A stretch of DNA of 48,494 bases, from contig BFEA01000029.1 of assembly GCA_003427395.1 (NCBI GenBank), positions 4,237,481 through 4,285,974 on the forward strand. Direction: 5' to 3'. The notes below the pieces were generated by a model. That model was not told the origin of the DNA and did not search any database. It saw nothing but the letters and a program-made list of their open reading frames with translations. Below are positions 31,136-42,672 of this stretch, piece after piece. Source of the DNA: Chara braunii (Eukaryota; Streptophyta; Charophyceae; Charales; Characeae). The position numbers and the translations under genes were made by a program. Numbering within the stretch: position 1 is the first letter of the stretch; each line of letters starts with the position of its first letter.

Positions 31136-32010
31136 GAACTAGGCTACTCAACTTATGAGTAGTCTAGCCCGCCTAAACAAGCAACAAGCGCGAGTGACCG
31201 AACAACCTGCAACTTATGCGTTCGCTCAACCTCTGCAACACAACTACATTCAATAAGTAGAGTCACAATCCTTTTTTGTCTTCAGACGAGTGGCCAAGTC
31301 ACCTCAACTCATGAGGATCCCCACCCAAACATCGGTTATGTTTAGAAAAAAAAGAAATAGCCAAACTTTATATTATCTCTCTGCCCTTTGTATTATCATT
31401 GGCATAAAACCAACTACCCAACTTATGGATGAGTCAGCCTGCCAAAAGTTACCACTCAATTTTATAATTTGAATCTTATTTCTCCTCTGCTTTATATGTT
31501 ACCGACATATATGGCTAGATCTCCCAACTTATGACATTCAGCCTGCCAATGATATACATAGTATATAGTTGTATCAGGTTGTTTACTCGGGTTCCACTTA
31601 TGTTCACGGCTCATGACTTGGTCACACCTACTTATGGTGTGACTAGCCTACCAAAACAAGTAAACATAAGGCATACGACTTATGGTGTGGTCAATTTCTG
31701 CCTAAACAATCGACATAAGGTGTATGACCGGGCCACACCAACTTATGGTAAGGTTGGTCAGCCTGAACATTTGGCATACACAAATAACTAAACCACCTCA
31801 ACTTATGAGGGGTTCATCCTTTACCCGAACAAACGACGAAAGGCATATAACTATAACACACCAACTTATGGTGTGGCTAGTCAGCCCATACAATGACATA
31901 TAGCGTAAAACTAGGTTACTCAACTTATGAGTAGTCTAGCCCCGCTTAAACAAGCAACAGGTGCATGTGACCGAACAACCCGCAACTTATGCGTTCGCCC
32001 AGCCTCCTCA
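31136..32010 (+). repeat. AACTTAT hairpin array III
   Basis: Twelve units have loop starts at 31150, 31211, 31306, 31420, 31526, 31629, 31677 (truncated), 31740, 31800, 31863, 31922 and 31984. The last five are 59-63 bp apart. The best hairpins are CTAGGCTACTC/GAGTAGTCTAG (11 pairs including one G-T) at 31139-31167 and GTCACACC/GGTGTGAC at 31621-31643. Confidence 0.85.
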
Positions 32011-32234
32011 ACACAACAACAAATAAGATCACATTCTCATTCTGTCTTAATTCAATCAAATAATATGAATTTCTCATACACACTTGTTAATTTAACATTT
32101 TCATATCATGTCCTGAAATGAAAACAATCAAAAGTAATAATTTTCTTAATCATACTTGCAAACACACAATAGCAAAAGGGTAATATAGTTTAGGGGATGG
32201 GATCACACATGTAAAACGAGCATTATACTTGAGT

Positions 32235-32520
32235 GTTCCCTGCCTCCAAAACCCCACCTGGGCTCCGGCAGAGCTCCTGCAATCGGTGGGTGGACCTCCC
32301 ATAAGGTCTTGTTGTGGTCCTACGGGTTGCAATCCCGCATGCCACCTTCCTGTCGTAACTTCAGACTGGACTTAGAGTAAGAAGGGAAGAAGAAGGAGTT
32401 TCATACGCGCGAGATACAAGAGAGGGACATACTCAACTCGCAGGAGAGGGCCTTGCGATCTTCATTCGCCTGAGGGGCCCGTAATGGCGGCCAAGTCGGT
32501 TGAAACCGAAGTCAACGGAC
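32235..32520 (+). repeat. Composite repeat tail module (copy 3)
   Basis: Second copy of the tail seen at 27133-27480, again about 235 bp after a hairpin array. It confirms that array and tail belong to one repeat family. Confidence 0.8.
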
Positions 32521-32942
32521 TGCAAATGCCATAGCTGTAACCCCCAAATAATTGAGGTCTAGGTGCACGGTCAACCCCATACTAAATCCAGCGGCAAGCT
32601 CATTAAGGATACCGCATCTGTATCAGTTCCAGCGGATTCAGCAATAACATAGATCTTTGAGAATCAGCGATATTCTGCCATTGAGAATAGCAGCACCGCT
32701 GTGTAGTACAATAGTGCACTTTGTCGGATGAAGTAGGAGAAGATCGCCAATCTCTAATTCAGCTGATCATGGACCCAGCAACACCCTCGATCACTTAACA
32801 GTGCACGGTCACCCTCAAGCTTCTCGCAGCAAATTGTCGTTGAACTGTCCGTATTCGCACAAGTGGGGCCTTGCTTCTCGGTTTCTCCGACCTCGTGAGT
32901 CTTAAGCACTCTCAGGCTGTTACGCGGGTCTTCTCCTTATCA
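32521..32942. other. Unassigned sequence
   Basis: No gene or recognised repeat. Confidence 0.4.
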
Positions 32943-32950
32943 GGTAAGCA

Positions 32951-33042
<92 letters not shown>
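32943..33042. repeat. (CT)n microsatellite
   Basis: About 95 bp of nearly pure CT/TC dinucleotide repeat with one TTT interruption. Open frames across it are artefacts. Confidence 0.97.
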
Positions 33043-33044
<2 letters not shown>

Positions 33045-34400
33045 GGACGTCTGCTCTGCATCCAATACTGGGCAAGACGAAGAATAAATCTTTCGCGAAA
33101 ACATGGAAAGATACACTTGTTTAAGAAAGCGACTACGAATACAGCCTGACTACGACCATCGTGCAACCTCTTATCAAGTACGCAATTTAACGACGAATCT
33201 TTCTCATAATCATGGAGGGATACGTCGGTATAGGGAAGGCGGCCACAAGTATGAGGATCACGGGGGACATCACAGTGCGCTGCTAACGACGATCGTCAGG
33301 GTGAGGATGACCATGAACAATATTCGGATGGACACAAATGCTACGCCCATAACAACTCAAATGACCACCTGGTCAACGTGCGTGCGAATAGGCTCCGCAA
33401 AGATCGTGAAAACGAGCGATGACAAATATTGGATGGCAATCATCACAAACATGATCACTACCACCGAGAGTGAGGCCGGAATTTTGATGAGCGGCACAAC
33501 CATGTGGATGACGAAGGCGATCACGTAAGGAGCCAATTACTACAACCCGTTCCTCCTTCCTCTACCCCTCCTCTCTCTCTACGCTTGTTATGGCACCTTG
33601 TTCATGAATGCTCCTGGTCGTTGGCTTGGCCAAGTCCAGTTATTGCCTGAGGGAGGAAGGTTATGAGCGAGAGGAACACGGGAAGACAGATAAAGAACTT
33701 CGATCTGGCCGAACGCAAGTGTGGGCTCCACTAACTTTTTCTACGACATCAGATTGAATCTTTCGTTGGATCGTGGTCAGATACGCTTGCCTTTCAACGA
33801 TGCACAAAGAGGATAGAGGGAGACTACTTTCATCGCCAAGATGAGCAAACGCACCGGTCAAAAGGTAAGTCTCCAACCCCAAGGCTGGACTTATGCTACT
33901 TCCATCGATACGATGAACAAAAATTGAATGAACCTTCCGCTTGAACACGGATGGGTTCACCCCCTTTCTACACCCTCTTCTCCTTCACGTAGTTCCCATA
34001 CCCTATTTTGTCAAAACTACTGCGCTTTCTTCGAATTTACCTCACCATCGTATTCGCCCGCCACCAAAACCTCTATTTAGCACCTTTCGTTGCCAATTTT
34101 CATCAGGGAACGACTAAGTTACGTGACGTTTTACTCCCGCTTCGTCGTCCTCCTCATCACCTTCGCGCGCCACTTCTCTCTCTAACCCCAAATCTACTAA
34201 CTTACTACTAGAACTAACGTCGATTTTGGATTCACCTACCCTAAAAACCCTTGCCTACCATTCTTCTCCCTCTTATCTTCACCGAGACGCGAGCGAGACA
34301 TACACCTTCAACCTCCGTCATAGCCATCCCTCCTCCGCCGCTGCTTCCATCCCCCTTTCATATGCACTCGGCACACTTCGCATTGGGATCCGTGGTCGTA
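33043..34400. other. Unassigned sequence with faint degenerate repeats
   Basis: The phrase GAATCTTTC followed by AGATACGCTTG-like sequence recurs roughly at 33085, 33195 and 33750, suggesting old duplications. A plus-strand frame at 33300-33530 is His/Asp-rich in one register (for example NFDERHNHVDDEGDHV) but is broken by stops. No function can be given. Confidence 0.35.
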
Positions 34401-34404
34401 CTGC

Positions 34405-34745
34405 CGCCTTGGCTTCCCCTCCGTGCCAGAATCATGCGCTCATCTAAGCACCACAATGTAAATTGATAACGCAGGGAGCAGGGCAGTGGCTTCGAGATCG
34501 CTAAGGAGTGCGTAACAATTCGATCAAACCGAAAGCCAATAGCGCTGCAACATGCTACCTATATACGGTCGCCGTAGCTGCCCAGGCGTCGTAACGGGTA
34601 AGAGGATGCTGGATGACTGTGGTTCCTGCAGCAGTCCCAGGCGAGGCGGGCCCTAGTGTTGATCTTAATGGTAGTACCAAAAATCTAAAAGAAACCCTTT
34701 GAAAACCGTCGTGGAAAAGGGTTCCATATGACCGGTCACTAGAGC
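34405..34745 (+). pseudogene. 25S rRNA-like fragment, plus strand
   Basis: Conserved large-subunit rRNA blocks occur in order: GCTAAGGAGTGCGTAACAA, GCGCTG...ACCTATA, GATCTTAATGGTAGTACCAA, and GGTTCCATATGACCGG. Between them the sequence is diverged and has indels. It corresponds to a central part of 25S rRNA. Divergence far beyond functional rRNA shows it is an old relic. Confidence 0.85.
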
Positions 34746-34754
34746 GGCCTCAGT

Positions 34755-34895
34755 CCTGGTGCGCTTGTCCCACCACACCCAGGCACAGTTCATCATCTTC
34801 AGGGTCCCAACCAGCAAGCTCGCACTCAAACCTCTCTTTGTAGAGCCGCGGGCGTACCAACTGTACCAGGCCCGTTGACCCTACTGCCCGTTCTC
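34755..34895 (-). pseudogene. 25S rRNA-like fragment, minus strand
   Basis: Plus-strand CAGGCACAGTTCATCATCTT, then CAGGGTCCCAACCAGCAAGC and TCGCACTCAAACC, is the reverse complement of the conserved 25S segment GGGTTCGAGTGTGAGCAT...GGGACCCGAAAGATGG. Weaker similarity (CCCGTTGACCC) continues to about 34895. It lies in opposite orientation to the adjacent plus-strand fragment. Confidence 0.8.
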
Positions 34896-35885
34896 GATAA
34901 CGGTAAAATAAATAAATAGCATAAAAATAAAATAATAGATAAAGGAGATGGGAAGTGCGATAAGAGGAGGAGGACCGTCGCAACCCCATCCTCTGTCCTG
35001 CCCATCAGGCCCGCAATCTGACTCCCCGACAAAACTAAGGGGGATAGTCCCACAGTACCCTCAACCCCTCAGTTTCTTCACTAGACACTTCTCCGCTCCT
35101 TCGATGCGGGTTGCTAGCTTCGATCCCTGGATCTGCAAGTTGGAAGTACCTGCTCTACTCCTACGCCTGTTGGACAGCGCTAATAGCCACATTTTGTCGA
35201 ATTGGCCTTTTCTATGGCTCTCACGCACTCAGCCCTGCTGTATGAAGGGGTCAACTTTACTCGTGGCTGCCGTGCATGCGACACAATCGTGCTGCTACAA
35301 AAACTTCACCCTTCTCAGTAGGCTACCTTCCCGAAAAGACCATACTTTAACCCATCTAGTGTCTCGAAAACTTGGCTCCCATTTATACCACACCTTACTC
35401 ACGTCGATCATTACAAAGTTGTTGGCAGTTGCTAGCGCTGGCCAAAACACGGTCAATGCAGGGACTCACGTACTTCACATAGTGTTGACTCTAATGTTGT
35501 CTTAGGTAAGTCAAAAGTTTCAATGACTAAACCTTACGTTTAGTCATCGAACGCCAGTCTCGGCACACACGCCCGCAGTGCATGCGCGATACTTATCCAA
35601 CATCGTATTCTTTTATAACTTGCGATAACAGACACAAATGTCGCTCACACGACTATTTCATATTACATAATCTCGGACATTCACCTAGAACCCACGCGTG
35701 TCCTCGAAGTGCACGCCCACACACTCTCTAATCAGATCAAATGTGTATGTTATTCCCAACACCTAAGAGTTGGTCATGGTTATGCAGAAATGGTACATTC
35801 TCTCAAATATCGTCAAAAACACATCTTCTGTGAGATGTAAAAATGTGCATAAATACCCTTGCAAGGGTATTAGGGCCGACACCGA
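34845..35885. repeat. Q repeat copy 2
   Basis: Same order of landmarks as Q copy 1, ending with the palindrome ATACCCTTGCAAGGGTAT (35854-35871) and GCCGACACCGA. Here no AACTTAT array follows; AT-rich DNA begins instead. Its left part overlaps the minus-strand 25S-like relic. Confidence 0.65.
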
Positions 35886-36610
35886 TTGATAGTCTATATT
35901 ATATTATTTTAACCCTCAAAACGTTAGAATCAACTATCAGACTACTTGTATTGACATTTCTCTTAATTTATTATGCATCTCATTTTTTTCCACACCCCAT
36001 ATTAACAAAAAACACCATGCTAATTTATTTGTTTTTCGTTATACCTCATTTTTGTAATTAGTTTTTTACCTTAACATTTTTGGTCATTAATCAGGATATA
36101 AGAGTAAACATTTAATAAATTTGAAAATACTACAAATCGAACTTCTAACTATACAACAGGATGTCCGCCGAAGGTGTGGCGGGGGCCAAGAGGGGGTGCA
36201 AAAAAAAAAAAACATTACCTACAAAAACAAAAGTTGTGAGGTCAAAACGGTTGAATTGAATAGTCATCGACCATTGATAAGGTGAGTTGAGGTACAATCC
36301 AACAAAGTAAAAAACAATTGAGATCAAAAAGGCGGGAAGGGGGGGAAACACAACCGACAATGGGCTTTGTTCCCTTACTCACCAATGTTTGTATCTGCCC
36401 ATGTTCTAGCGGGTAATTAATTATCACATACTGCCTTAAACCACTAGTACCTTTGCCGCTTCATAAATGAGGGAAAACGCTTGTTCCCAAAAAATTCAGA
36501 GACCCAGCCTGACGACGGTTGTCATTGATAAATCTAATTGACGACCGTTATTTCATTTCGGCCTCTTGAAAGGTCAGAGGCTCGTTATTTTCCGAATGAC
36601 AAAGGTATTA

Positions 36611-36645
<35 letters not shown>

Positions 36646-37609
36646 GGGTCTCGCTCCACTACTTACAAAATGTGCAAAATGATAATGAATCTTCTGCTAG
36701 AACACTAGCAGATACACGACTATATTTTTGCCCAAATAGCACAATTGTGAGTGTTGGAAATTGGACCCTCCCACTACTCATGAAATGGGTCATCACTAAA
36801 TGTGCAAAATGATAATGAATCTTCTGCTATAATATGGACAGATATACAACCATATTTTTTTGTTTTTTCAGCGAGTCGCAAGTAGTGAAGCCACGTCCCA
36901 AAACCACAAGTGTGAGATCGTACCTTGCTCCACTACTCACCGAATATGACAAATAATGAAAATATTTTTTTGGGTAAAAAATCAAAAGATATTTTACCAT
37001 TGCTGTATTTTGTGCACGTGGCAAGACCAATTGGTTGTGGAATGTCATTCGAAAAAAAAAAAAAAAACGAATCTACTGAAAAGAAAAAAAAAAACAACAA
37101 CCCAACGGATTAAAATATCTCTCCACTGTCCAAAAANAAAAAAAAAAAAAAAAAAAAAAAAAACGGATGGGGGGAAAAAAACGTTCACTGACAGTGAAGC
37201 TCTCCTCTCTTTACTCTGTACTTGTATTCAAATATACGACAAAAATTTTGACTGTCACATATGATTTCCCATTGGCCCAACTCCCCCGTTTCCAGCGTTT
37301 TCCTAACACTAGTAGTTGGGTCTCCTGTGGGCGTCACGCTAGGCCCGGTGGAGTCTTTTGTAAGAGTGGAAATAAAGGTTATTTTCTAATTTATGCAATT
37401 CCTTTCTATCTTGTCAATCATGTCGACATCGTTTATATTTTCAATACTGAACCGAAGTAACCCTTATTTCTTATATTTTTTGTTAACTTTGAACCCTAAG
37501 AACTGAACCGAAGCAACCATAAAAACTATAAATATTAATTTGTGATTAACTAAATGATAACTAACTATTTCAAACTTAACTAGAAAATTTTGAACCAATA
37601 ATTTAATTT

Positions 37610-37644
<35 letters not shown>

Positions 37645-39270
37645 CAAAAAAAACTCTGATATCTTTTATAAAATAAAAAAATAAAGTATGACTAGGAACC
37701 TTTGGATACAAGAATCTTAAGATAAAATTATCTCCAATACGTAAACGAGTTAGCGTCTATTTCATTCATAATTGCGTAGTTATTGTATATAAATGCGTTT
37801 CAATCTCCCACTGTAGTTTAATATATGCACTCTGATATAATTATTATAAAACTTTTAAAAATAATTATTTTTTATTAATATCAGTGAGATACATTATAAT
37901 GATAATAAAGTCTTAACTATTTATCCATATCTTTAACGTTGTCAAATCCAACCGGATTGTCCGGGTGTGGTAGGTTCATTCATATTTTAAAATAAAATAA
38001 AAAAACTTAAATTTTTTTTTTTTTAAAGTGAAGGTATTAGAATGTAACATAATTATATAATAATTGAATAAAATTTTTGTGAAGTAGTTAAAGTGTTTAA
38101 TGGGATATAAATAGTATCACAAGATTATGAATAAAATTAATTTAATCGAGTTAATAAACTTAAAAATTTTGATATATATATGCATATGGTATTTAGATCT
38201 ACTATGATTTCAAGCATGACAACCCGACCAAAAGTTGATTGCATTGTCATAAGTTGTAACATATTTTTATTTAACAATATTATTTAACTTTTTAATAAAA
38301 AATATATTTCATCTCACAATGTAGAATGTATTTTATTCCACTTTGTCAAACCTACAGTTTTTTGGCTTGATGCCCTGTATAGTTGATGAGTACCTAAGGA
38401 TTCGACTATGTTACTCATAAATCTACCATTTAAACTAGACGTGTCAAATAATTGTTTAATTTGATAGAAGAGGGGATAAACTCTTATTGTGAGGGTGAAA
38501 ACGACATGCGATAACATTTGGTAACTCATAAAAATACATTATATATATTAATCCGGACGTGAGGTCTATCATTGTTATTCCTTTCAGAAGTTTCAAATTC
38601 AATTGATATAACAACTATGTGAACAGTGTAAGGAATACATTAGTATTGTTTGGATTTTGCCTGTGCATTTAAAAAAAAAAAAAGTTAATAAATTTAAGAG
38701 TCTCTGCCTCAAGTAAATCTATTTGTCCATCAATAAATTGTATATTTACAATTGGTGCAAACAAAATTACTTACTACCGGACACATCTACAGTAAAACGT
38801 TATATTTATTATTTGAGGATAAAATAAATCACAAACTTATGATGAATAAATTTTGAATTTAGGGGAAGATTGTTTGCAATAATGTAAACCTTGTAGATAA
38901 TATAACCATTGCTCCCAACTAGCACAATAATAAAAATGTGTTTTTAACACATATGCAAACAAGCAGGACCATGTTTTACTTTATGTCTTTAATTTAACTT
39001 TTAAATGAAACATTAATTTCGAAGTTGATGTTTGAGGTAAGCCTTTATTGCATGTGACGATATGTCGATCAGGTCGAGTTAACAAAACTATCAACGACAT
39101 AAATATAACTTTTAAAGAGATTAACTTGAAAATAATTAACTTTTATATTTTTTTATCCCCTCTCCTTCGTCAGTCTGTTGTTGTTTTATATAAGAGATAT
39201 ATTTTTATCTAAAATTGTTATGAATGACACTGAAATTATATAGGAAACAAACACTCATAGAAGTACATGG
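35886..39270. other. AT-rich region without recognised genes
   Basis: Base composition drops sharply compared with both sides. It contains poly-A runs (about 36617-36642 and 37131-37162, the latter with one N) and an (AT)n tract (37612-37640). A direct repeat AACGGAT (37102-37108, 37162-37168) around a short A-tailed insert looks like a tiny retroinsertion. No coding sequence is supported. Confidence 0.55.
36655..36975. repeat. ~130-bp tandem duplication
   Basis: TGTGCAAAATGATAATGAAT occurs at 36671 and 36801, with matching flanks (CCACTACT before, ATATTTTT after). A third, shorter and more diverged unit starts near 36930. Confidence 0.8.
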
Positions 39271-39274
39271 TGTA

Positions 39275-39742
39275 GGGGCGCCGCGAACGAATGGGTTAGC
39301 GCTCTAGCGCTCCGTTCCGCGTAGGTGTCGGCCGGCTACTGAGTGACAGCGCTCAATGAAATTTTCTGGGTAGGCCGTGTCGCTGCTTCCTCGTCCACCC
39401 CGCCATCGATGACGGGGCACGAGGGCATGGTCTCACTCACACATCGTAAGTTCCGCTTGTCGGTAACACCATCGCCTGAGAAGTAACCCTTACCGCAGTA
39501 ACTTAGTTTTACCTTTCCAAGAGTAAAAGTGTCGACTTTTCGTGAACGCTGCTGTAAGTTTAGATTACCTAATTAGTCGGGATATAGTAGGGCGCAAGGG
39601 GAAGAAAGGCAGTAATGGAAGAAGAAGGAGCTGGAGGAGGGGGGAGACCCCCCCTACAACAAACTTCTGGGTTATGTAGGACAGGGTCAAACAATCCATT
39701 GGACAATGCTACGATGAGGGTGTATTTTCAGTCGAACCAAAC
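39275..39742 (+). promoter_or_regulatory. LINE-2p 5' untranslated region
   Basis: GC-rich sequence between the AT-rich flank and the ORF1 start, with AGCGCT repeated near 39299-39311. In L1-type LINEs this region carries the internal promoter; no specific element can be pointed out. Confidence 0.5.
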
Positions 39743-41340
39743 ATGGGGGAAGTGGTTGAGAATGAGAGGGGGAGGAGATTCAGGGTGAATGAGTCGTTAG
39801 ATGCCATAAAAGAGAAATGGCTAAAAAAAAGGACTGTAATTTTCATATTTCAGGACGAAGCAAGAAATTTAACAAGGGGAGTAAAGGAAGACTTGATCCG
39901 ATCCTTTGAGGATGGATGGCTTGCTAGGAGACTGTTTAACGCAGAGGTCAGGAGGGGGCGAATCAAATTTGAAGAGCCAAACGTAGTATCCTACGTGGCC
40001 AAAGCGAACGAAGTGGCCACGTGGCTAGTACAGAAGCGGTCCTCAATGCTAAGCTTGGCGGGGAAAGACTACCCGGTGATCTTCAAACCGTGGATGACCA
40101 AATCGAAACTAAAGGAGTTCCACCTTCGAGATGCTGAGACTAATTTTTGGATAGTCGCGCTTAGAGTGCCGCTGGATGCGATGTACTACTTACCAAGCGC
40201 AGTAGAAGGCTTGATTGGAGGACTTAAACAGATGCACGCGCCTGAAGCAGACAAAACGAGGCCCAAGCTTATGAATGTGAAGATCGATATGGATCCGCAG
40301 GCGCGCTACAGAGTTGAAGATTCATTGACTATAAAATCTCCTAAGGGCGAATTGTGGAAGGTAGAGGTGGCTACTCCGTACTCCGACTGGTGTAAAAAGT
40401 GTCGTTGGTACTTTCACACAGAGGAGAATTGCACGCGTCAGGGCCAGGACAGAGGGCCTAGGAGACAGTGGAATTCGAATCAAGCCCAGCAGCGAGAATA
40501 TTCTCAAGCTCAGCAACGTGACCAGCCTTCAGCAAACCAGCGGGGTGCTCTTCGTTCAGCGGCCACGGAGGGGAGAACAGATGCATTCCCCCAGGCATCT
40601 CAGGCCTCACGGGGCCCGGGTATTATCGAGGATCGAAAAGCACCGTGGCCGTCTCAGGGGATAAACACGTCACTGCAGCCAGAGTGACAACCCAGGCAAA
40701 CATCGCAGACCCTGGATCAGAATGTCCTCACCCAGTATCCGCATATCCAGGCGAACCCCACCTTCTCGCCTGCCCCTCATAACTTTCCGTATGCGCCTCA
40801 ATATACCCACCCCCCTCCTCACTCTCTGCCAGATCGCTCTGCGATGCCTGGATGGAATGGTCTGGATGCTAGTTGGCCTTCGTCCAATCCAACGTCAGTA
40901 CCCCCCTCACGGTGGCAGGTAGCTCCTGGCCACTATCAGTGGCAGTATGACTATGCCAACCATATTGTGCAGCAATTCAACCCCAACCATTTCCCCATGA
41001 GTACCAGAAATACTTATGCCCCTCCTCCTGTGTACGGTACCCCACCTCTCCCCCCCAATCACGCATAAGGCGCAGAGTTTGGCGCTCCTCAATTCAGTCA
41101 AGGAAGGGGAGGTGGGACTCGACAGCCATCAAGCGGTCCTTCCAGGGGGGAACATTCTGCACACAGGAACGGACCTTTAAAACTCCGCCTGGATCACAAA
41201 CAAGTGTACCACTAGGGAGCAATGGTAGATCGAAGGGGGCATTCAGACATTGCGGAAGATTATTATGATCAGAGAGGACATGCTAGGCGTAGCCGAGATC
41301 CACAGAGGAGCCAGTCGCCTTCCACACCTTCTTCCTCATA
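39743..41340 (+). pseudogene. LINE-2p ORF1, N-terminal and central part
   Basis: The 314-codon open part encodes a gag-like RNA-binding protein. It has a DUF4283-like region (about residues 20-190, including RSFEDGWLARRLFNAEVRR and VIFKPWMTK) and then a CCHC zinc knuckle CKKCRWYFHTEENC (about residues 214-227). A Gln-rich stretch follows. A TGA at 40685-40687 ends it, but the same frame continues as a Pro/Gln/Asn-rich, low-complexity region with further stops (such as TAA at 41066) up to the insertion. It matches the ORF1 layout of plant LINEs. The ATG start is supported by its position after the 5' region. Confidence 0.8.
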
Positions 41341-41346
41341 ATCCAA

Positions 41347-41868
41347 CAACAGAAAAATTCCCACGATAAATGAAAGTTGAAAAAATATTCCATAAAAGAA
41401 AAATCCTTCATATATACAAATTATCATTCCAATGTTCGTTCAATTCTAAAATTTTCAGTTTTATTTGATAAGTTCTTGTTTATATATGAGCTTTCCCTTC
41501 CAACCACATCTATTTGTTCAAGATGGAATGGAAGTCTGGATGAATTTATGAAATGTTTTAATCAAACTTTCATTCTACTACAACAAATATTTTCTAATTT
41601 AGATTGGATGACCTTATTTATGATTGAAAATCCTTACTTAGAACGACAGTCCAATTAAAATATTTCATGAACTCATCCAGACTTTCATTCCATCTTTAGC
41701 ATTCGGTTCAAATAAGAAGGGATACCCCATTCGAGGAAGGAAAATTTTCAAATAAGACGAAAAATTTTAAAATTGGAATGACATTTTTTAAGATGGAATA
41801 AAAATTTAAAATTTAAAATGTAATTTTAGTATAGAATGATTATTTAATTCAGGGAAATTTTTCTGTTG
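41347..41868. mobile_element. Foldback/MITE insertion in LINE-2p
   Basis: AT-rich insert with terminal inverted repeats CAACAGAAAAATT.CC at 41347 and its complement ending at 41868. Inside, a long inverted repeat with AGATGGAATG.AAGTCTGGA pairs 41520-41562 with 41655-41697. AGATGGAAT-like phrases recur near both ends. The duplicated target may be only AA, which is uncertain. No transposase is encoded, so it would be non-autonomous. Confidence 0.75.
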
Positions 41869-42585
41869 AAGGTACATATGGGAAGTGAGTTAATAGGAGA
41901 TGTCATACCTGATTCAATGGGAGGAGCACTTCAGGTAGAAAGATCGGAATCTTCGACCGGAAGCTCAACTGGAGCAAGGAGGGGAGGAAGATCCTCGGTT
42001 CTCAGACAGGAGAGAGGCACTAGGGCCATTACCATTGGGAGTGAGCATCGAGGCAGTCTGATCAGAAAGGAGGTCCCGATAGTCTGCTCGATTACTAGCG
42101 CATGTGCTATCTTCTTGGGACGTACTCAGGCAGATGGTCACCCATGCATTCCTTCTACGGACTCAGTGAGCTCCCCAACCCCGAAGGAGATCATCTCTTA
42201 TACAAAACAGTTGTATGGAGACTCCTTCCCGATCAGAATCGTCCCGAAATCACTCATGATTAATATAGTTGTTCCTATAGAAGATAAAGTTTATAAATTT
42301 TATTTCCCGATCCTAGATGCAAGGATCGATTCAGGTACGGTGGACGCATTAGCAGCTAATGGTGTTCGCTGGTTCCAGCTGGAGGGGGTGAGAGAAAGAA
42401 ACAAACAAGAACTGCAGACCATTTTTGTTATCTCAAGCGTTACAGTACTACTACTATTGGATCTCAATCAGAAGTTTCCGGTAGAAGTTAACCTCCACTC
42501 CAACTTCTTGATTGACGCTTTGGCTGCACAGTGGGCTACAAGGTCTCAATCAGCCCAGTCGGGCAGCTCCTCTAGAATCAGTTGA
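41869..42585 (+). pseudogene. LINE-2p ORF1, C-terminal part
   Basis: An open stretch of about 238 codons, ending 88 bp before the endonuclease frame. It starts within the right end of the insertion, so no natural start codon exists. The first half is Ser/Gly/Arg-rich; the second has a mixed, folded-protein composition (FPIRIVPKSL, VYKFYFPILDARID, FLIDALAAQWA). I do not recognise a domain. Position suggests it is the tail of ORF1, cut off by the insertion. Confidence 0.55.
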
Positions 42586-42672
42586 TGGCTCACACACCAG
42601 TGGAGGTTCACAGGAGATGGGCATCAGAGGGAGACATTAATTCTTCCCGCATTCAATCTGAAGCGGAAGCAG

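Noticed and set aside
22045-32010. CRISPR-like repeat arrays with ~61-bp period
   Set aside because: Repeats vary in their stems, there are no distinct spacers and the DNA is eukaryotic; they are hairpin minisatellites.
32871-33166. Long Ser/Leu and Arg/Glu frames on both strands
   Set aside because: They are the translation of a CT microsatellite.
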